64,000 nt of DNA, taken from Acidobacteriaceae bacterium (GTDB taxonomy: Bacteria; Acidobacteriota; Terriglobia; Terriglobales; Acidobacteriaceae). Location: the NCBI GenBank assembly GCA_025361625.1, contig JANYKL010000078.1:18874-82873 (forward strand), written 5' to 3'. Position numbers and translations under genes: made by a program. The notes beneath the pieces are model-generated. The model made no database searches, was not told where the DNA came from, and worked only from the letters and a program-made list of their open reading frames with translations. Shown piece after piece: positions 35,740-44,649 of the stretch (within the stretch, counting starts at the first letter, position 1; every line of letters starts with the position of its first letter).

Positions 35740-35771
35740 CTAGAGTTCGGCCGACCATAGTTTGGCCAATG
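35727..35771 (+). repeat. Repeats of the receiver gene end
   Basis: AGAGTTCGCCTGACT (35727-35741, holding codons E-F-A-stop), AGAGTTCGGCCGACCAT (35742-35758) and AGTTTGGCCAATG (35759-35771) follow in tandem. Confidence 0.7.
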
Positions 35772-35829
35772 AGGACGAGGCGTCCTAATAAAAAGACGTT
35801 ATAGCTCCCTGGCCTGCGCTTGAACAAGG

Positions 35830-36006
35830 TTACGAACTCGGAGGAAAGAATTTTTGGCTCTGGTCCTGCAATCGCTTCAGGCGATCTTCTTTCTCTTGAA
35901 GCATCCGATCGATTTCCGCAACCAGTGCGGATAGCTTTTCGGGGTCCTGTTCTTTTGCAGCCAGCTCGCAAAGCTCTTGCCAACGCTCTTTGGTCTCACC
36001 CTGCAT
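35830..36006 (-). CDS. Small helical protein, unknown function
   Basis: The 58-aa product (ATG 36006) is fully helical and charged: MQGETKERWQELCELAAKEQ, then DPEKLSALVAEIDRMLQEKE, likely a short coiled coil. The start is decided by GGAGG four bases upstream. I believe similar short proteins are common in Acidobacteriota, but no role is known to me. It overlaps the end of the next upstream gene (35996-36289) by 11 bp, so the two form one unit. Confidence 0.7.
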   Translation of the reverse strand: MQGETKERWQELCELAAKEQDPEKLSALVAEIDRMLQEKEDRLKRLQDQSQKFFPPSS

Positions 36007-36289
36007 GGTTCCTCCAATCAAGAGGAGTTTTTTTCTTTCCTGAATCTTCGGCAGCGCGTTCTGAGGCAGGCTCTTTCTTGATCGATGCCTGACGAAGATC
36101 GCCCACCGTCCCGGCCCAACCACAGCTCAAGCAATCTACAAATGATTTGCTATTCCATACCGGAGACGTGCTCGAGTCGATGTCCGTCCCTGCGGAGGTG
36201 AGCAGCACCTCGGCATTTGCCGTGACCAGAAGGTCCGTGCCCTTCTCACAATTCGGGCAGAGGTACCCGTACTGATTGCCGACATCCAC
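35996..36289 (-). CDS. Small zinc-ribbon protein, unknown function
   Basis: A 97-aa product from GTG 36289 with two Cys pairs, YLCPNCEKG (about 9-17) and VDCLSCGWAG (about 51-60), spaced as in zinc ribbons. A basic C-terminal tail follows (ASIKKEPASERAAEDSGKKK). The zinc ribbon is a call from motif spacing only. It precedes and overlaps the small helical gene by 11 bp. The upstream stretch 36290-36470 holds no other gene. Confidence 0.58.
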   Translation of the reverse strand: MDVGNQYGYLCPNCEKGTDLLVTANAEVLLTSAGTDIDSSTSPVWNSKSFVDCLSCGWAGTVGDLRQASIKKEPASERAAEDSGKKKTPLDWRNHAG

Positions 36290-36470
36290 AGTTCAAATGT
36301 GGTATGCAGACTGCCATAATTTTTCAAGCTATAACGCTGAGCGGAATCCTTATGGCGCCGCCCAAGGCCGGTTCGCCTGCGTTTTCCTCTTGCGGTTGCA
36401 CCAAATCGGGGCATTGCGTGATCTCATCCAGCCAGTAGAATGAGTTTGACCCCTAAAAAGAAAATCATTC

Positions 36471-39400
36471 ATGTCTGAATTCGTACATCTCCATCTTCAT
36501 AGTGATTACTCCATGCTCGACGGAGCCTGCGACGTCGAGAAGCTGGTCGAACGTGTCCACGAGCTCCGCATGCCGGCCGTGGCCATGACCGATCACGGGA
36601 ACATTTTTGGCGCGGTGCACTTCGTGAATGCCGCCAACAAAGTAGGCGTGAAGCCGATCGTCGGCTGCGAACTTTACATCTGCAAAAAAGATGACCACGT
36701 CATCACCCGCACTCCTCCCGATGGCGATACCTACAATCACCTGCTCGTCCTGGCCGAAAATGAAGAAGGCTATCGCAATCTCGTAAAGATCACCTCTGAA
36801 GCGTCGCTACACGGCTTCTACTACAAGCCCCGAGTAAGCAAAAAGTTTTTGGCCGATCATTCCAAGGGATTGATAGGGCTTTCCGGTTGCCTTAAAGGCG
36901 AAGTCGCCGAGCGCCTGATGGAAGGGAACTACGACGCGGCCCAATCGGCCGCCGGATTTTATCGCGATCTATTCGGCAAGGATAATTTTTTCCTGGAAAT
37001 TCAAGATCAGGGCCTGGAGATGGAGCACCGCATCCGAGCCGGCCTTTTCAAGCTGGAGCAAGATATCGGCCTCCCCATGGTCGCCACGAACGATAGCCAC
37101 TATCTCTGTGAAGACGACGCGCACGCGCAGGATGTAATGCTCTGCATCCAGACCGGCAAGTCGATTCAAGAAACCAATCGGATGAAGTTCGAAGGCACGC
37201 AGTTTTTCGTCAAGAATGCAGCCGAAATGTTGCGTGTCTTCAAAGACGCGCCCCAGGTGCTCTCGCGGACAATGGGCATTGCCGAGCGTTGCAACATGAA
37301 GCTCGAAAAGCTTCCCACTCCGTTTCCGCACTTCGATGTGCCCGATGGTTTTACCCTCGACAGCTATTTTGAACACGTAACGCGTCAAGGTTTCGCCCGC
37401 CGCATGGAAAATCTGCGCGGTGCCGCCGCGAGCGGCAAGCTGAAACATTCCGTGAGCGAGTATGAACAGCGTTTGGCCCGGGAAATCGACATCATCCAGC
37501 AGATGAAGTTTTCCGGCTATTTCCTGATTGTGTGGGATTTTATTCGCCATGCACGCGAACTGAAGATTCCGGTCGGCCCCGGGCGTGGATCGGCCGCCGG
37601 AGCCGTCGTCGCCTACTCGCTTGGCATCACCGACATCGATCCCCTGCAGCATGAACTTCTGTTTGAGCGCTTCCTTAACCCCGAGCGCATTTCGCTGCCA
37701 GACATCGACATCGATTTCTGCATGAATCGCCGCGGTGAGGTCATCGAGTACGTCACGCGCAAGTACGGTCGAGAGAATGTCGCGCAGATCATCACCTTTG
37801 GCACCATGGCGGCCAAAGCGGCAATCAAAGACGTAGGCCGCGCCATGGACATGCCGTACAGCGACGTAGACCGCATCGCGAAGATGGTGCCGACCACGCT
37901 CAATATAAAACTCAAGGACGCTCTAACCGAGTCGGTCGCGCTGCAAGAGGCTTATCAGAAAGATCCGCAGGTAAAGCAGTTGCTCGATACCGCGCTCAAG
38001 CTCGAGGGTCTTGTGCGTAACTCCGGCGTTCATGCGGCCGGAGTAGTGATTTCACCGCGTCCGTTGATTGAGCTCGTCCCCCTGCACAAGACAAAAAACG
38101 CCGAAATCGTCACCGCCTTCGACATGGTAGCGATCGAAAAGATGGGCCTGCTGAAAATGGATTTCCTCGGGCTCACGACGCTCACCATTCTCGACGATAC
38201 CTTGAAGCTGATCGCGCAGAAGGGAACGACTCTCAATCTCGATGATGTTCCGCTCGAAGATCCCGTGACGTACGAGAAGGTCTTTCACAAGGGGCTGACC
38301 TCGGGCGTCTTCCAGTTTGAATCATCGGGCATGCGCGATGTCTTGCGTCGCTATCAACCCAACTCGATTGAAGATTTAACCGCGCTCAATGCGCTCTACC
38401 GTCCTGGCCCGATTCAGGGAGGAATGATTGACGACTTTATCGAGCGAAAGCACGGGCGCCGCAAGATTGAATACGAACTGCCGCAGCTGAAAGAAATCCT
38501 TGCGGAAACGCTCGGCGTTTTTGTCTACCAGGAACAGGTGATGCAGGCCGCCAACAAACTTGCCGGCTATTCGCTCGGTGAAGCCGATCTGTTGCGCCGT
38601 GCCATGGGCAAAAAGAATGCCGATGAAATGGCGAAGCAGCGCGAACGTTTTGTGCAAGGCGCGACCAAAAATGGCTTCCCCCCAAAGAAAATTGAGAAGA
38701 TTTTCGACCTGATGGCGCAATTTGCCGGGTACGGCTTCAATAAGTCTCACTCCGCCGCATACGCGCTACTGGCCTACCATACCGCGTTTTTAAAAACACA
38801 TCATCCTGTCGACTTCATGGCCGCGCTCCTAACCTCGGTCACCGGAAGCACCGACGACGTCGTGAAGTACATTAACGAATGCCGCGAGATGGGAATTGCT
38901 GTCGAGCCTCCCGACATCAACGTGAGCGACGCAAACTTTACACCGCACGGTACCGCGATTCGCTTCGGCTTGGCGGCCGTGAAAAACGTCGGCGGCAACG
39001 CCATCGAATCCATAGTGGCGGCCCGCAAAAAGCTGGATCGCAATTTCAAATCGTTCTACGAATTCTGTGAGGTGGTTGACCTGCGCCTCCTCAACAAACG
39101 TGTGCTTGAGTCTTTAATCAAAAGCGGCGCGATGGATGGCTTTGGGCGGCGCGCGCAACTGATGCAAGCCCTCGATACGGCAATTGAGCACGCGCAGAAA
39201 ACACAACGCGACGCCGAGTCTGGCCAACACGGCTTATTTGGCGTGTTCGCCGACGAGACCGCCGAGCAGGCCAACGAATCGCTGCCCAACGTTCCCGATT
39301 GGGATGAGCACGTGCGTCTTTCCGCCGAAAAAGAAATACTCGGCTTCTTCATTACCGGCCATCCGATGGAAAAATACAAAGAGAAGCTCACCGACCTGAA

Positions 39401-39953
39401 TGCGATCTCAACGCAGGATATTTGCGCCATGAAACGGTCGACTGCGAAAGATGAGAACATCACGACGGCGGGCTTGATATGCGGCGTGCGCGTAGCGAAG
39501 TCAAGAAAGGGCGACCTCTGGGCCCAAGCGGCTCTTGAAGATATGTCGGGCACCGTCGAGTTGCTGGTTTTTCCAGAAGCCTATCGAAAGCTTGCAGAGA
39601 AGATGAAGTTAGAAGTTCCGGTTTTGATTCGTGGCGGAGTGCGCATCGAAGAGGGCGCCAATCCAAAACTCACCGCCCATGAAATTATCCCGCTCGATGA
39701 GGTCAACGTTCCTCTCCCCCGGGCGCTGCGCATCCGCATTCCTTCTGGAAGCGCAACCGATAGCACCGTCGATGCCCTCCATAACTTGTTCAACGAGCGC
39801 AAGGGTGAAGCCAAAGTGCTCTTCGATGTGGAGCGCGAGGGCGATTTCATGGTCGTCATGGAGGCCCAAGGCTATAATGTGATGCCAGACCGTAATTTCC
39901 TCGGCCGCGTCGAGGAGCTTTGTGGACGAGGCAGCGTCCGGGTGATCCTGTAA
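36471..39953 (+). CDS. dnaE: DNA polymerase III alpha subunit
   Basis: The main replicative polymerase (1160 aa). The PHP domain comes first (FVHLHLHSDYSMLDGACDVE). The polymerase core follows, with GPGRGSAAGAVVAYSLGITD and the catalytic Asp triplet in LPDIDIDFCMNRRGEV. Then come SGVHAAGVVISP, tandem HhH near 860-900, and a C-terminal OB domain (ITTAGLICGVRVAKSRKG). Length and plan are those of DnaE1, not the error-prone DnaE2. The end is followed by GTAAAGCTAAG/GTAAAAGCTAAC repeats that run into the accA start. Confidence 0.97.
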   Translation: MSEFVHLHLHSDYSMLDGACDVEKLVERVHELRMPAVAMTDHGNIFGAVHFVNAANKVGVKPIVGCELYICKKDDHVITRTPPDGDTYNHLLVLAENEEGYRNLVKITSEASLHGFYYKPRVSKKFLADHSKGLIGLSGCLKGEVAERLMEGNYDAAQSAAGFYRDLFGKDNFFLEIQDQGLEMEHRIRAGLFKLEQDIGLPMVATNDSHYLCEDDAHAQDVMLCIQTGKSIQETNRMKFEGTQFFVKNAAEMLRVFKDAPQVLSRTMGIAERCNMKLEKLPTPFPHFDVPDGFTLDSYFEHVTRQGFARRMENLRGAAASGKLKHSVSEYEQRLAREIDIIQQMKFSGYFLIVWDFIRHARELKIPVGPGRGSAAGAVVAYSLGITDIDPLQHELLFERFLNPERISLPDIDIDFCMNRRGEVIEYVTRKYGRENVAQIITFGTMAAKAAIKDVGRAMDMPYSDVDRIAKMVPTTLNIKLKDALTESVALQEAYQKDPQVKQLLDTALKLEGLVRNSGVHAAGVVISPRPLIELVPLHKTKNAEIVTAFDMVAIEKMGLLKMDFLGLTTLTILDDTLKLIAQKGTTLNLDDVPLEDPVTYEKVFHKGLTSGVFQFESSGMRDVLRRYQPNSIEDLTALNALYRPGPIQGGMIDDFIERKHGRRKIEYELPQLKEILAETLGVFVYQEQVMQAANKLAGYSLGEADLLRRAMGKKNADEMAKQRERFVQGATKNGFPPKKIEKIFDLMAQFAGYGFNKSHSAAYALLAYHTAFLKTHHPVDFMAALLTSVTGSTDDVVKYINECREMGIAVEPPDINVSDANFTPHGTAIRFGLAAVKNVGGNAIESIVAARKKLDRNFKSFYEFCEVVDLRLLNKRVLESLIKSGAMDGFGRRAQLMQALDTAIEHAQKTQRDAESGQHGLFGVFADETAEQANESLPNVPDWDEHVRLSAEKEILGFFITGHPMEKYKEKLTDLNAISTQDICAMKRSTAKDENITTAGLICGVRVAKSRKGDLWAQAALEDMSGTVELLVFPEAYRKLAEKMKLEVPVLIRGGVRIEEGANPKLTAHEIIPLDEVNVPLPRALRIRIPSGSATDSTVDALHNLFNERKGEAKVLFDVEREGDFMVVMEAQGYNVMPDRNFLGRVEELCGRGSVRVIL

Positions 39954-39965
39954 CCAAATGATTTC

Positions 39966-39988
39966 GTAAAGCTAAGGTAAAAGCTAAC
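39966..39988 (+). repeat. Two 11-12 bp units between dnaE and accA
   Basis: GTAAAGCTAAG (39966-39976) and GTAAAAGCTAAC (39977-39988) are adjacent, and the TTG start of accA follows at once. Confidence 0.6.
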
Positions 39989-41092
39989 TTGAGACGATCA
40001 AAAGATAAATCTCCCGATCAGGTCAGCGAAGCAATCGAGCAGCCAGAGCATGTCTCGGCCCTTGCCGGAGCGGATCTTATGTTGTCGATGATGGAAGAGC
40101 ATCACCCCAAAAAAAACGGCAACAAGAGGACGGGGAATTCGGGATTAAAAGCTCAGCAGGAACTTGTCAGAATCGAAGCTCAGATTACACGCCTGCAGTC
40201 CATGCAAGGGCAGAGCGGAGACACCCCGCAGCAGATCGAGCGATTGAACCAGCGCGTAAATGATCTGCGCCGCGAAGTCGCCTCCCAACTGAACGCCTGG
40301 GAACGAACGGAATTGGCGCGTCACCCGCAGCGCCCTTACACCCTCGACTATGTCGAACGCATCTTCACCGATTGGAGCGAGATTCACGGCGACCGCGGCT
40401 TTCGAGACGACCCCGCTATCGTCTGCGGAATGGCCCGCTTCCACGGCGAAGAAGTAATCATCGTAGGGCAACAGAAAGCGCGCGACGCCAAGCAACGTAT
40501 TTACCGCAACTTTGGTATGCCGCATCCAGAGGGCTATCGCAAAGCTTTACGCGTGATGAAGATTGCCGAAAAGTTCAAGCGGCCGATCTTTACATTCGTG
40601 GATACCGATGGCGCCTACCCGGGCCTGCACGCCGAAGAGCGCGGCCAGGGAGAAGCCATCGCGCGTAATTTGCTGGAAATGGCACGGCTCGAAGTTCCGA
40701 TTGTCACCACCGTAATCGGCGTAGGCGGTAGCGGCGGAGCGCTCGCCATCGCGGTTGCCGATCGCGTGCTCATGATGGAGAACGCCGTCTACTCGGTCAT
40801 TTCTCCGGAAGGCTGCGCTTCGATTATGTGGCGCGATCCCACCAAAAAAGATCTAGCCGCGGAAGCGATGAAGATCACCGCCAAAGATCTTAGCGCGCTC
40901 GGTTGCATCGACGGCATCGTCCCCGAACCTCCCGGAGGAGCACACACCGATCACGCCCAGGCGGCGGAGTTGCTCAATACAGCTTTGCAGCAGAATCTGG
41001 CTGCCATCAAGCATCTTCCCGCGCCCGAGTTACTCGAAACGCGCTACCGGAAGTTCCGCGATATGGCGCAGTTCTTCGAAGTTGAAGCGTAA
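39989..41092 (+). CDS. accA: Acetyl-CoA carboxylase carboxyltransferase subunit alpha
   Basis: Transfers the carboxyl group from biotin to acetyl-CoA, together with AccD (not present here), at the first step of fatty acid synthesis. The usual body is clear: IEAQITRLQSMQ coiled helix, GDRGFRDDPAIVCGMARF, GMPHPEGYRKALRVMKIAEK, DTDGAYPGLHAEERGQ and the oxyanion loop GVGGSGGALAIAVADRV. The frame from TTG 39989 gives 367 aa, about 45 more than E. coli AccA at the N-terminus. A start at ATG 40079 would give the usual size, so the true start is uncertain. Confidence 0.95.
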   Translation: MRRSKDKSPDQVSEAIEQPEHVSALAGADLMLSMMEEHHPKKNGNKRTGNSGLKAQQELVRIEAQITRLQSMQGQSGDTPQQIERLNQRVNDLRREVASQLNAWERTELARHPQRPYTLDYVERIFTDWSEIHGDRGFRDDPAIVCGMARFHGEEVIIVGQQKARDAKQRIYRNFGMPHPEGYRKALRVMKIAEKFKRPIFTFVDTDGAYPGLHAEERGQGEAIARNLLEMARLEVPIVTTVIGVGGSGGALAIAVADRVLMMENAVYSVISPEGCASIMWRDPTKKDLAAEAMKITAKDLSALGCIDGIVPEPPGGAHTDHAQAAELLNTALQQNLAAIKHLPAPELLETRYRKFRDMAQFFEVEA

Positions 41093-41099
41093 GTCCCCG

Positions 41100-41128
41100 C
41101 CGCTTGACTCTTGCCGCTTGACTCTTAG
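41100..41128 (+). repeat. Two tandem 14-bp units after accA
   Basis: CCGCTTGACTCTTG (41100-41113) is followed by CCGCTTGACTCTTAG (41114-41128), in the 41-bp gap between the convergent accA and nth genes. Confidence 0.85.
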
Positions 41129-41133
41129 TGACG

Positions 41134-42057
41134 CTAACGGGCCTGCGGATGGATCTCAACTGTCGACCAGGTTTTAGCGGCGGCGTGACACAACGGTTCC
41201 AGCAAACACTCGGCGCACTTCGGACTGCGCGCCAGGCAGAGCTTCCGTCCATGCCAGATGACCTGGTGCGAGAAATTGGTCCACCGCTCCTGCGGAATCA
41301 ATCCCATCAAGTCATCTTCAATCTTGGGCGCATCCTCATGCTTCGTCAGCTCAAGCCGTCGCGAGATGCGAGTCACGTGAGTATCAACCACCAGTCCAAT
41401 ATTTTTCCTAAACCATGTCCCAAGAACCACGTTCGCTGTTTTTCGAGCGACACCGGGCAGGCTCAGTAACTCGTCCATGGTTTTAGGAACCTCGCCGCCG
41501 AATTCCGCGACCAATTTGCGCGCCGCGCCCACCAGTGATTTTGATTTATTCCGAAAAAATCCAGTGGACCGGATGTCAGGTTGCAACTGTTCGGGATCGA
41601 GGGCCGCGAACCGGGCGACCGATGGATACTTCTCAAAGAGAATCGGCGTGACCATGTTCACGCGAACATCTGTACATTGCGCCGAAAGAATTGTCGCGAC
41701 CAGCAACTCCCACGCATCACGATGGGTCAGGGCGCAGGTCGCTCCCGGGTAGAGCTCGTCGAGCCCGGCTAGAATTTTCTGAACACGCTCGGGCGCGATT
41801 GGATTGTACCCCGAGGCCGCCTTTTTCTTCGCCCTTGGCGAAATCGACTTCGCATTAACTCCCTTGCGGGCGAGGCCAGCGCCTCTGCTGTTAGAGCCAG
41901 TACTCTTGCGATCGGAACCGGCTGGCACTTTTCTTCCAGCTTCCTTTCCATCCTCGCCCGGCTTGAGCCTTGAGGCCTTCAATCCCGAAACCCGCTTTCG
42001 GACCGCCCCCTCCTGTCGGCCGCTGCGGCTAGGCCGGCGCGGAGCATTCCTCTGCAT
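41134..42057 (-). CDS. nth: Endonuclease III
   Basis: Base-excision repair DNA glycosylase/AP lyase for oxidised pyrimidines. The catalytic core (from about residue 85) shows LSAQCTDVRVNMVTP, the helix-hairpin-helix LPGVARKTANVVLG with the catalytic Lys, and the Asp in VVDTHVTRISRRL. The 4Fe-4S loop CLARSPKCAECLLEPLC has the exact C-x6-C-x2-C-x5-C spacing. It has a basic, Arg/Lys/Gly-rich N-terminal extension of about 85 residues absent from E. coli Nth. The ATG 42057 is the likely start; internal starts before the core are possible. Confidence 0.94.
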   Translation of the reverse strand: MQRNAPRRPSRSGRQEGAVRKRVSGLKASRLKPGEDGKEAGRKVPAGSDRKSTGSNSRGAGLARKGVNAKSISPRAKKKAASGYNPIAPERVQKILAGLDELYPGATCALTHRDAWELLVATILSAQCTDVRVNMVTPILFEKYPSVARFAALDPEQLQPDIRSTGFFRNKSKSLVGAARKLVAEFGGEVPKTMDELLSLPGVARKTANVVLGTWFRKNIGLVVDTHVTRISRRLELTKHEDAPKIEDDLMGLIPQERWTNFSHQVIWHGRKLCLARSPKCAECLLEPLCHAAAKTWSTVEIHPQAR

Positions 42058-42206
42058 CGTTCATCTCCTGAATTGATCGAGCATTAGTATTAAGAGAACA
42101 ATGGTAACAAACGCAACGTTCGGCTTGCGTTGTGCCCGACGTAACCGCGTTGCAATTGACGACCCAACGGACGCGTGAGTACTCTGAGAACTAAAGGAAA
42201 ATACTA

Positions 42207-42431
42207 GTGGCCGTTAAAAGCATAAAACTCGGACAGGTCTGGCGCCAGGATGAAACCGGACGCGATCACCTCGTCACGAAAGTTTACAGCGAAGTATTTT
42301 CGCAATACGTCGTATTGCGACCCGCCGAAGTTACCGCGCCCGACGCGCCAGTCATCAAAGTTAAGGTCGCGAAAGCAACGGATGGCGTCAGCTTGCCCGG
42401 CTTTAGCTTCACCCAGGATGGGAGCTTTTGA
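42207..42431 (+). CDS. Small conserved hypothetical protein
   Basis: A 74-aa product from GTG 42207 with about four predicted beta strands: SIKLGQVWRQDETGRDHLVT and SQYVVLRPAEVTAPDAP. I think it is a small beta-barrel-like protein found across Acidobacteriota, but I know no function. No signal peptide or metal motif is seen. AAAGGAAAATACT stands in front of the start. Confidence 0.65.
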   Translation: MAVKSIKLGQVWRQDETGRDHLVTKVYSEVFSQYVVLRPAEVTAPDAPVIKVKVAKATDGVSLPGFSFTQDGSF

Positions 42432-42470
42432 CCGCCGGACAATTTCACCATCGCCCCATCGGCGATCTAA

Positions 42471-42518
42471 ATCACGGCAATCTCAATCATGGGCAATCTC
42501 AATCTATGACTGATCTCC
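42471..42518 (+). repeat. Three 15-17 bp units after the small hypothetical gene
   Basis: ATCACGGCAATCTCA (42471-42485), ATCATGGGCAATCTCA (42486-42501) and ATCTATGACTGATCTCC (42502-42518) follow in tandem. Confidence 0.65.
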
Positions 42519-42555
42519 ATTTCACGATAGCAGCCTGATCAACTTCGCCATTATT

Positions 42556-42603
42556 TTCGACTTCGACTTCGACTTCGACCGATCACTGATGACCGATGAC
42601 TGA
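42556..42603 (+). repeat. TTCGAC microsatellite and paired GATGACTGA units at the dedA start
   Basis: Four perfect TTCGAC units (42556-42579) are followed by CGATCACTGATGA and CCGATGACTGA, the last of which holds the dedA start codon (42596). Confidence 0.8.
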
Positions 42604-43225
42604 AAAAATTCTCACCATCCTGTTTGGTTTTATCAGCGCTCTCATCGCCACTACCGGTTACCTCGGCATCACGCTGCTGATGGCGATTGAGTCGGCATGC
42701 ATTCCGCTTCCCTCGGAACTGATCATGCCCTTCGCCGGATACCTCGTCTACACCGGGAAGATGCACCTGCTCTGGGTGGCGACCGCCGGAGCCATCGGCT
42801 GCAACCTTGGTTCACTCCTCGCTTACGAAATCGGCCATTATGGCGGGCGGCCATTGGTCGAACGCTACGGCCGCTGGATTCTCATGGGCCGCCGCGAACT
42901 CGATTGGGCCGATCACTTCTTTCAGAGCCGTGGAGAACTCGCCATCGTTATCGCACGAATGTTGCCCGTGATCCGCACATTTATCGCGCTCCCCGCCGGT
43001 ATCGCGCGCATGCCTCGAGCTAAATTTCACATCTACACTTTTATCGGATCGTGGCCGTGGTGTTTTGGCCTCGCTTATCTCGGCATGAAACTTGGCGAAA
43101 ACTGGCGCTCTCTCGGCAAGTATTTCCATCAGTTCGACGCCATCATCGGAGCCGTGATTGTCGCCGCCGTTGCCTGGTTTGTCTGGTCGCACTGGCAACA
43201 TCGGCTAGGCGCCAACGAAGGCTAG
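42596..43225 (+). CDS. DedA-family membrane protein
   Basis: A 209-aa SNARE-associated/DedA protein with five or six hydrophobic segments. Motifs are IPLPSELIMPFAGYLVYTGK with the acidic Glu, GAIGCNLGSLLAYEIGHYGG, and RMLPVIRTFIALPAGIARMP with the essential Arg residues. The family includes undecaprenyl-phosphate and phospholipid flippases such as UptA. Its role here is probably lipid-carrier recycling or membrane homeostasis. The start codon sits inside a short repeat array. Confidence 0.92.
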   Translation: MTEKILTILFGFISALIATTGYLGITLLMAIESACIPLPSELIMPFAGYLVYTGKMHLLWVATAGAIGCNLGSLLAYEIGHYGGRPLVERYGRWILMGRRELDWADHFFQSRGELAIVIARMLPVIRTFIALPAGIARMPRAKFHIYTFIGSWPWCFGLAYLGMKLGENWRSLGKYFHQFDAIIGAVIVAAVAWFVWSHWQHRLGANEG

Positions 43226-43306
43226 CCGCCGCGCTTCGCTTGGCCGTCGTGCACAATTTGGGCGCCCCATCGAGTGAAAATGTAAGGCCCAATTTGATCT
43301 TCCGAT

Positions 43307-43696
43307 CTAGAGCTCCACTGGCCGAGCCAGCTGCGATGCGACCAGCTTCCACTGACCATTTTCCCGACGTAACACATCGAGATAAACGTATCGAACGCTT
43401 GATCTTTTTCCATTCGATTCCACTTCGTCCGATTCAGACCCGTGCACGACAGCCGTGTCTCCAAAGACGCGAATTACCCTCGACGTCGAAACGATTGAGG
43501 GATAGCGGATCGCTCTCGACCGAACACTTTCGAGTACATCCCGTTTGGTAAAAGCCTTCCCGGATTCGTTGTACTGAACATACTCGTCCGCGAATATCCG
43601 CTCCAGCACCGTGACGTCTGCACTCATCAACGCTCTATCGCCGGCCTCATGCAGCTCCAAAATCAGCTGCTCATCTTCAACGCACGCAAGGTCCAT
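43307..43696 (-). CDS. NTF2-like (SnoaL/DUF4440) protein
   Basis: A 129-aa cone-shaped alpha/beta protein: helices LILELHEAGDRALMSADVTV and LERIFADEYVQYNESGKAFT, then strands VYLDVLRRENGQWKLVASQL. Members act as small catalytic or binding domains; this one has no clear catalytic residues. It starts at ATG 43696, chosen because GGAG lies 5 bases upstream; an ATG at 43729 is also in frame. Confidence 0.82.
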   Translation of the reverse strand: MDLACVEDEQLILELHEAGDRALMSADVTVLERIFADEYVQYNESGKAFTKRDVLESVRSRAIRYPSIVSTSRVIRVFGDTAVVHGSESDEVESNGKRSSVRYVYLDVLRRENGQWKLVASQLARPVEL

Positions 43697-43842
43697 TCGT
43701 TCTCCGTTTCCTTCTCCGTATGAGACCATCTTCTCCCGTCTCGTCTACGAGTAGCCTGAAATCCATCGGCCACTCGCCAGTGACTTCCTCACTCTTCCAC
43801 AAGTGTGTAATCTTTCGCTAGTGTGACTTTGCCTGTGACCGA

Positions 43843-44580
43843 ATGGGATTTGTAAACTACCTTTTACACCCTTGGGGTTTCTTACTACAGGGAATCGCGA
43901 TCGTCCATTTCATACGGCGACGCCCCGACACGTATTGGATTTTCATTATTTTATTTCTAGGGCCCCTTGGCGCAATCATCTACCTTCTAGTCGAAGCCGC
44001 GCCTGACCTGGGTTTGCTGGGCCAGTCGTTTAAATTTTTACCGCGTCGCAAGCGCATCAACGAGTTGGTGGAAGCGATTCGCGATAACCCCTCGGCAGGG
44101 AACTATGAAGAGCTGGGCAACCTCTACATGGACGACGGCAAACTTGCAGCCGCAAGAACTGCATTCGATAAGGCGATTGCTGCCCGCGCCGATACGATCG
44201 ATCCGTTCTACCGCCGCGGAGTGTGCGCCGTTCTCCTGCATGACGCCGCGGCCGCGATTCCCGACCTCGAACGCGCGGTCAATAAAGAATCTGAGTATGA
44301 CTTCCAACGCGCGGCCGGATTATTGGCTCACGCCTACTCGCAGACTGGGCAAAAAGAGAAAGCTGAAGCGCTCTTTCGCAAAGTCACAGTGACTTCGACT
44401 TTGTCGGAGACGTATCTGAACTTTGCCGAACTGCTGGCTTCTGAAGGCCGCAATGCCGAGGCCCGCGAATGGGCGCAAAAAGTGTTAGACAAAAAGACCA
44501 ACATGCCTGGATATCTCAAACGACGTGAACGTCCCGCTTTTCGCGCCGCCAAAGCCATGTTGAGACGGTTGCCGCGTTAA
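43843..44580 (+). CDS. Membrane-anchored TPR protein
   Basis: 245 aa. Two N-terminal transmembrane helices (about 10-25 and 30-50; FLLQGIAIVHFIRRRPDTYW, IIYLLVEAAPDLGLL) resemble the short leader of phospholipase-D-N domains. They are followed by three or four tetratricopeptide repeats (about 82-210) such as NYEELGNLYMDDGKLAAART and RAAGLLAHAYSQTGQKEKAE. The helices suggest the inner membrane with a cytosolic TPR scaffold. The partner is unknown. Confidence 0.83.
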   Translation: MGFVNYLLHPWGFLLQGIAIVHFIRRRPDTYWIFIILFLGPLGAIIYLLVEAAPDLGLLGQSFKFLPRRKRINELVEAIRDNPSAGNYEELGNLYMDDGKLAAARTAFDKAIAARADTIDPFYRRGVCAVLLHDAAAAIPDLERAVNKESEYDFQRAAGLLAHAYSQTGQKEKAEALFRKVTVTSTLSETYLNFAELLASEGRNAEAREWAQKVLDKKTNMPGYLKRRERPAFRAAKAMLRRLPR

Positions 44581-44649
44581 TACAATTACAGCTTCAGGCA
44601 AATGTTTCAACCAATGCCTTCGCTTTGTCCGGTGCTATCCTTCAGTCGA

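Noticed and set aside
42556-42579. CRISPR-like or iteron array
   Set aside because: Six-base perfect units without spacers; this is a microsatellite. No CRISPR or cas signature occurs in the window.
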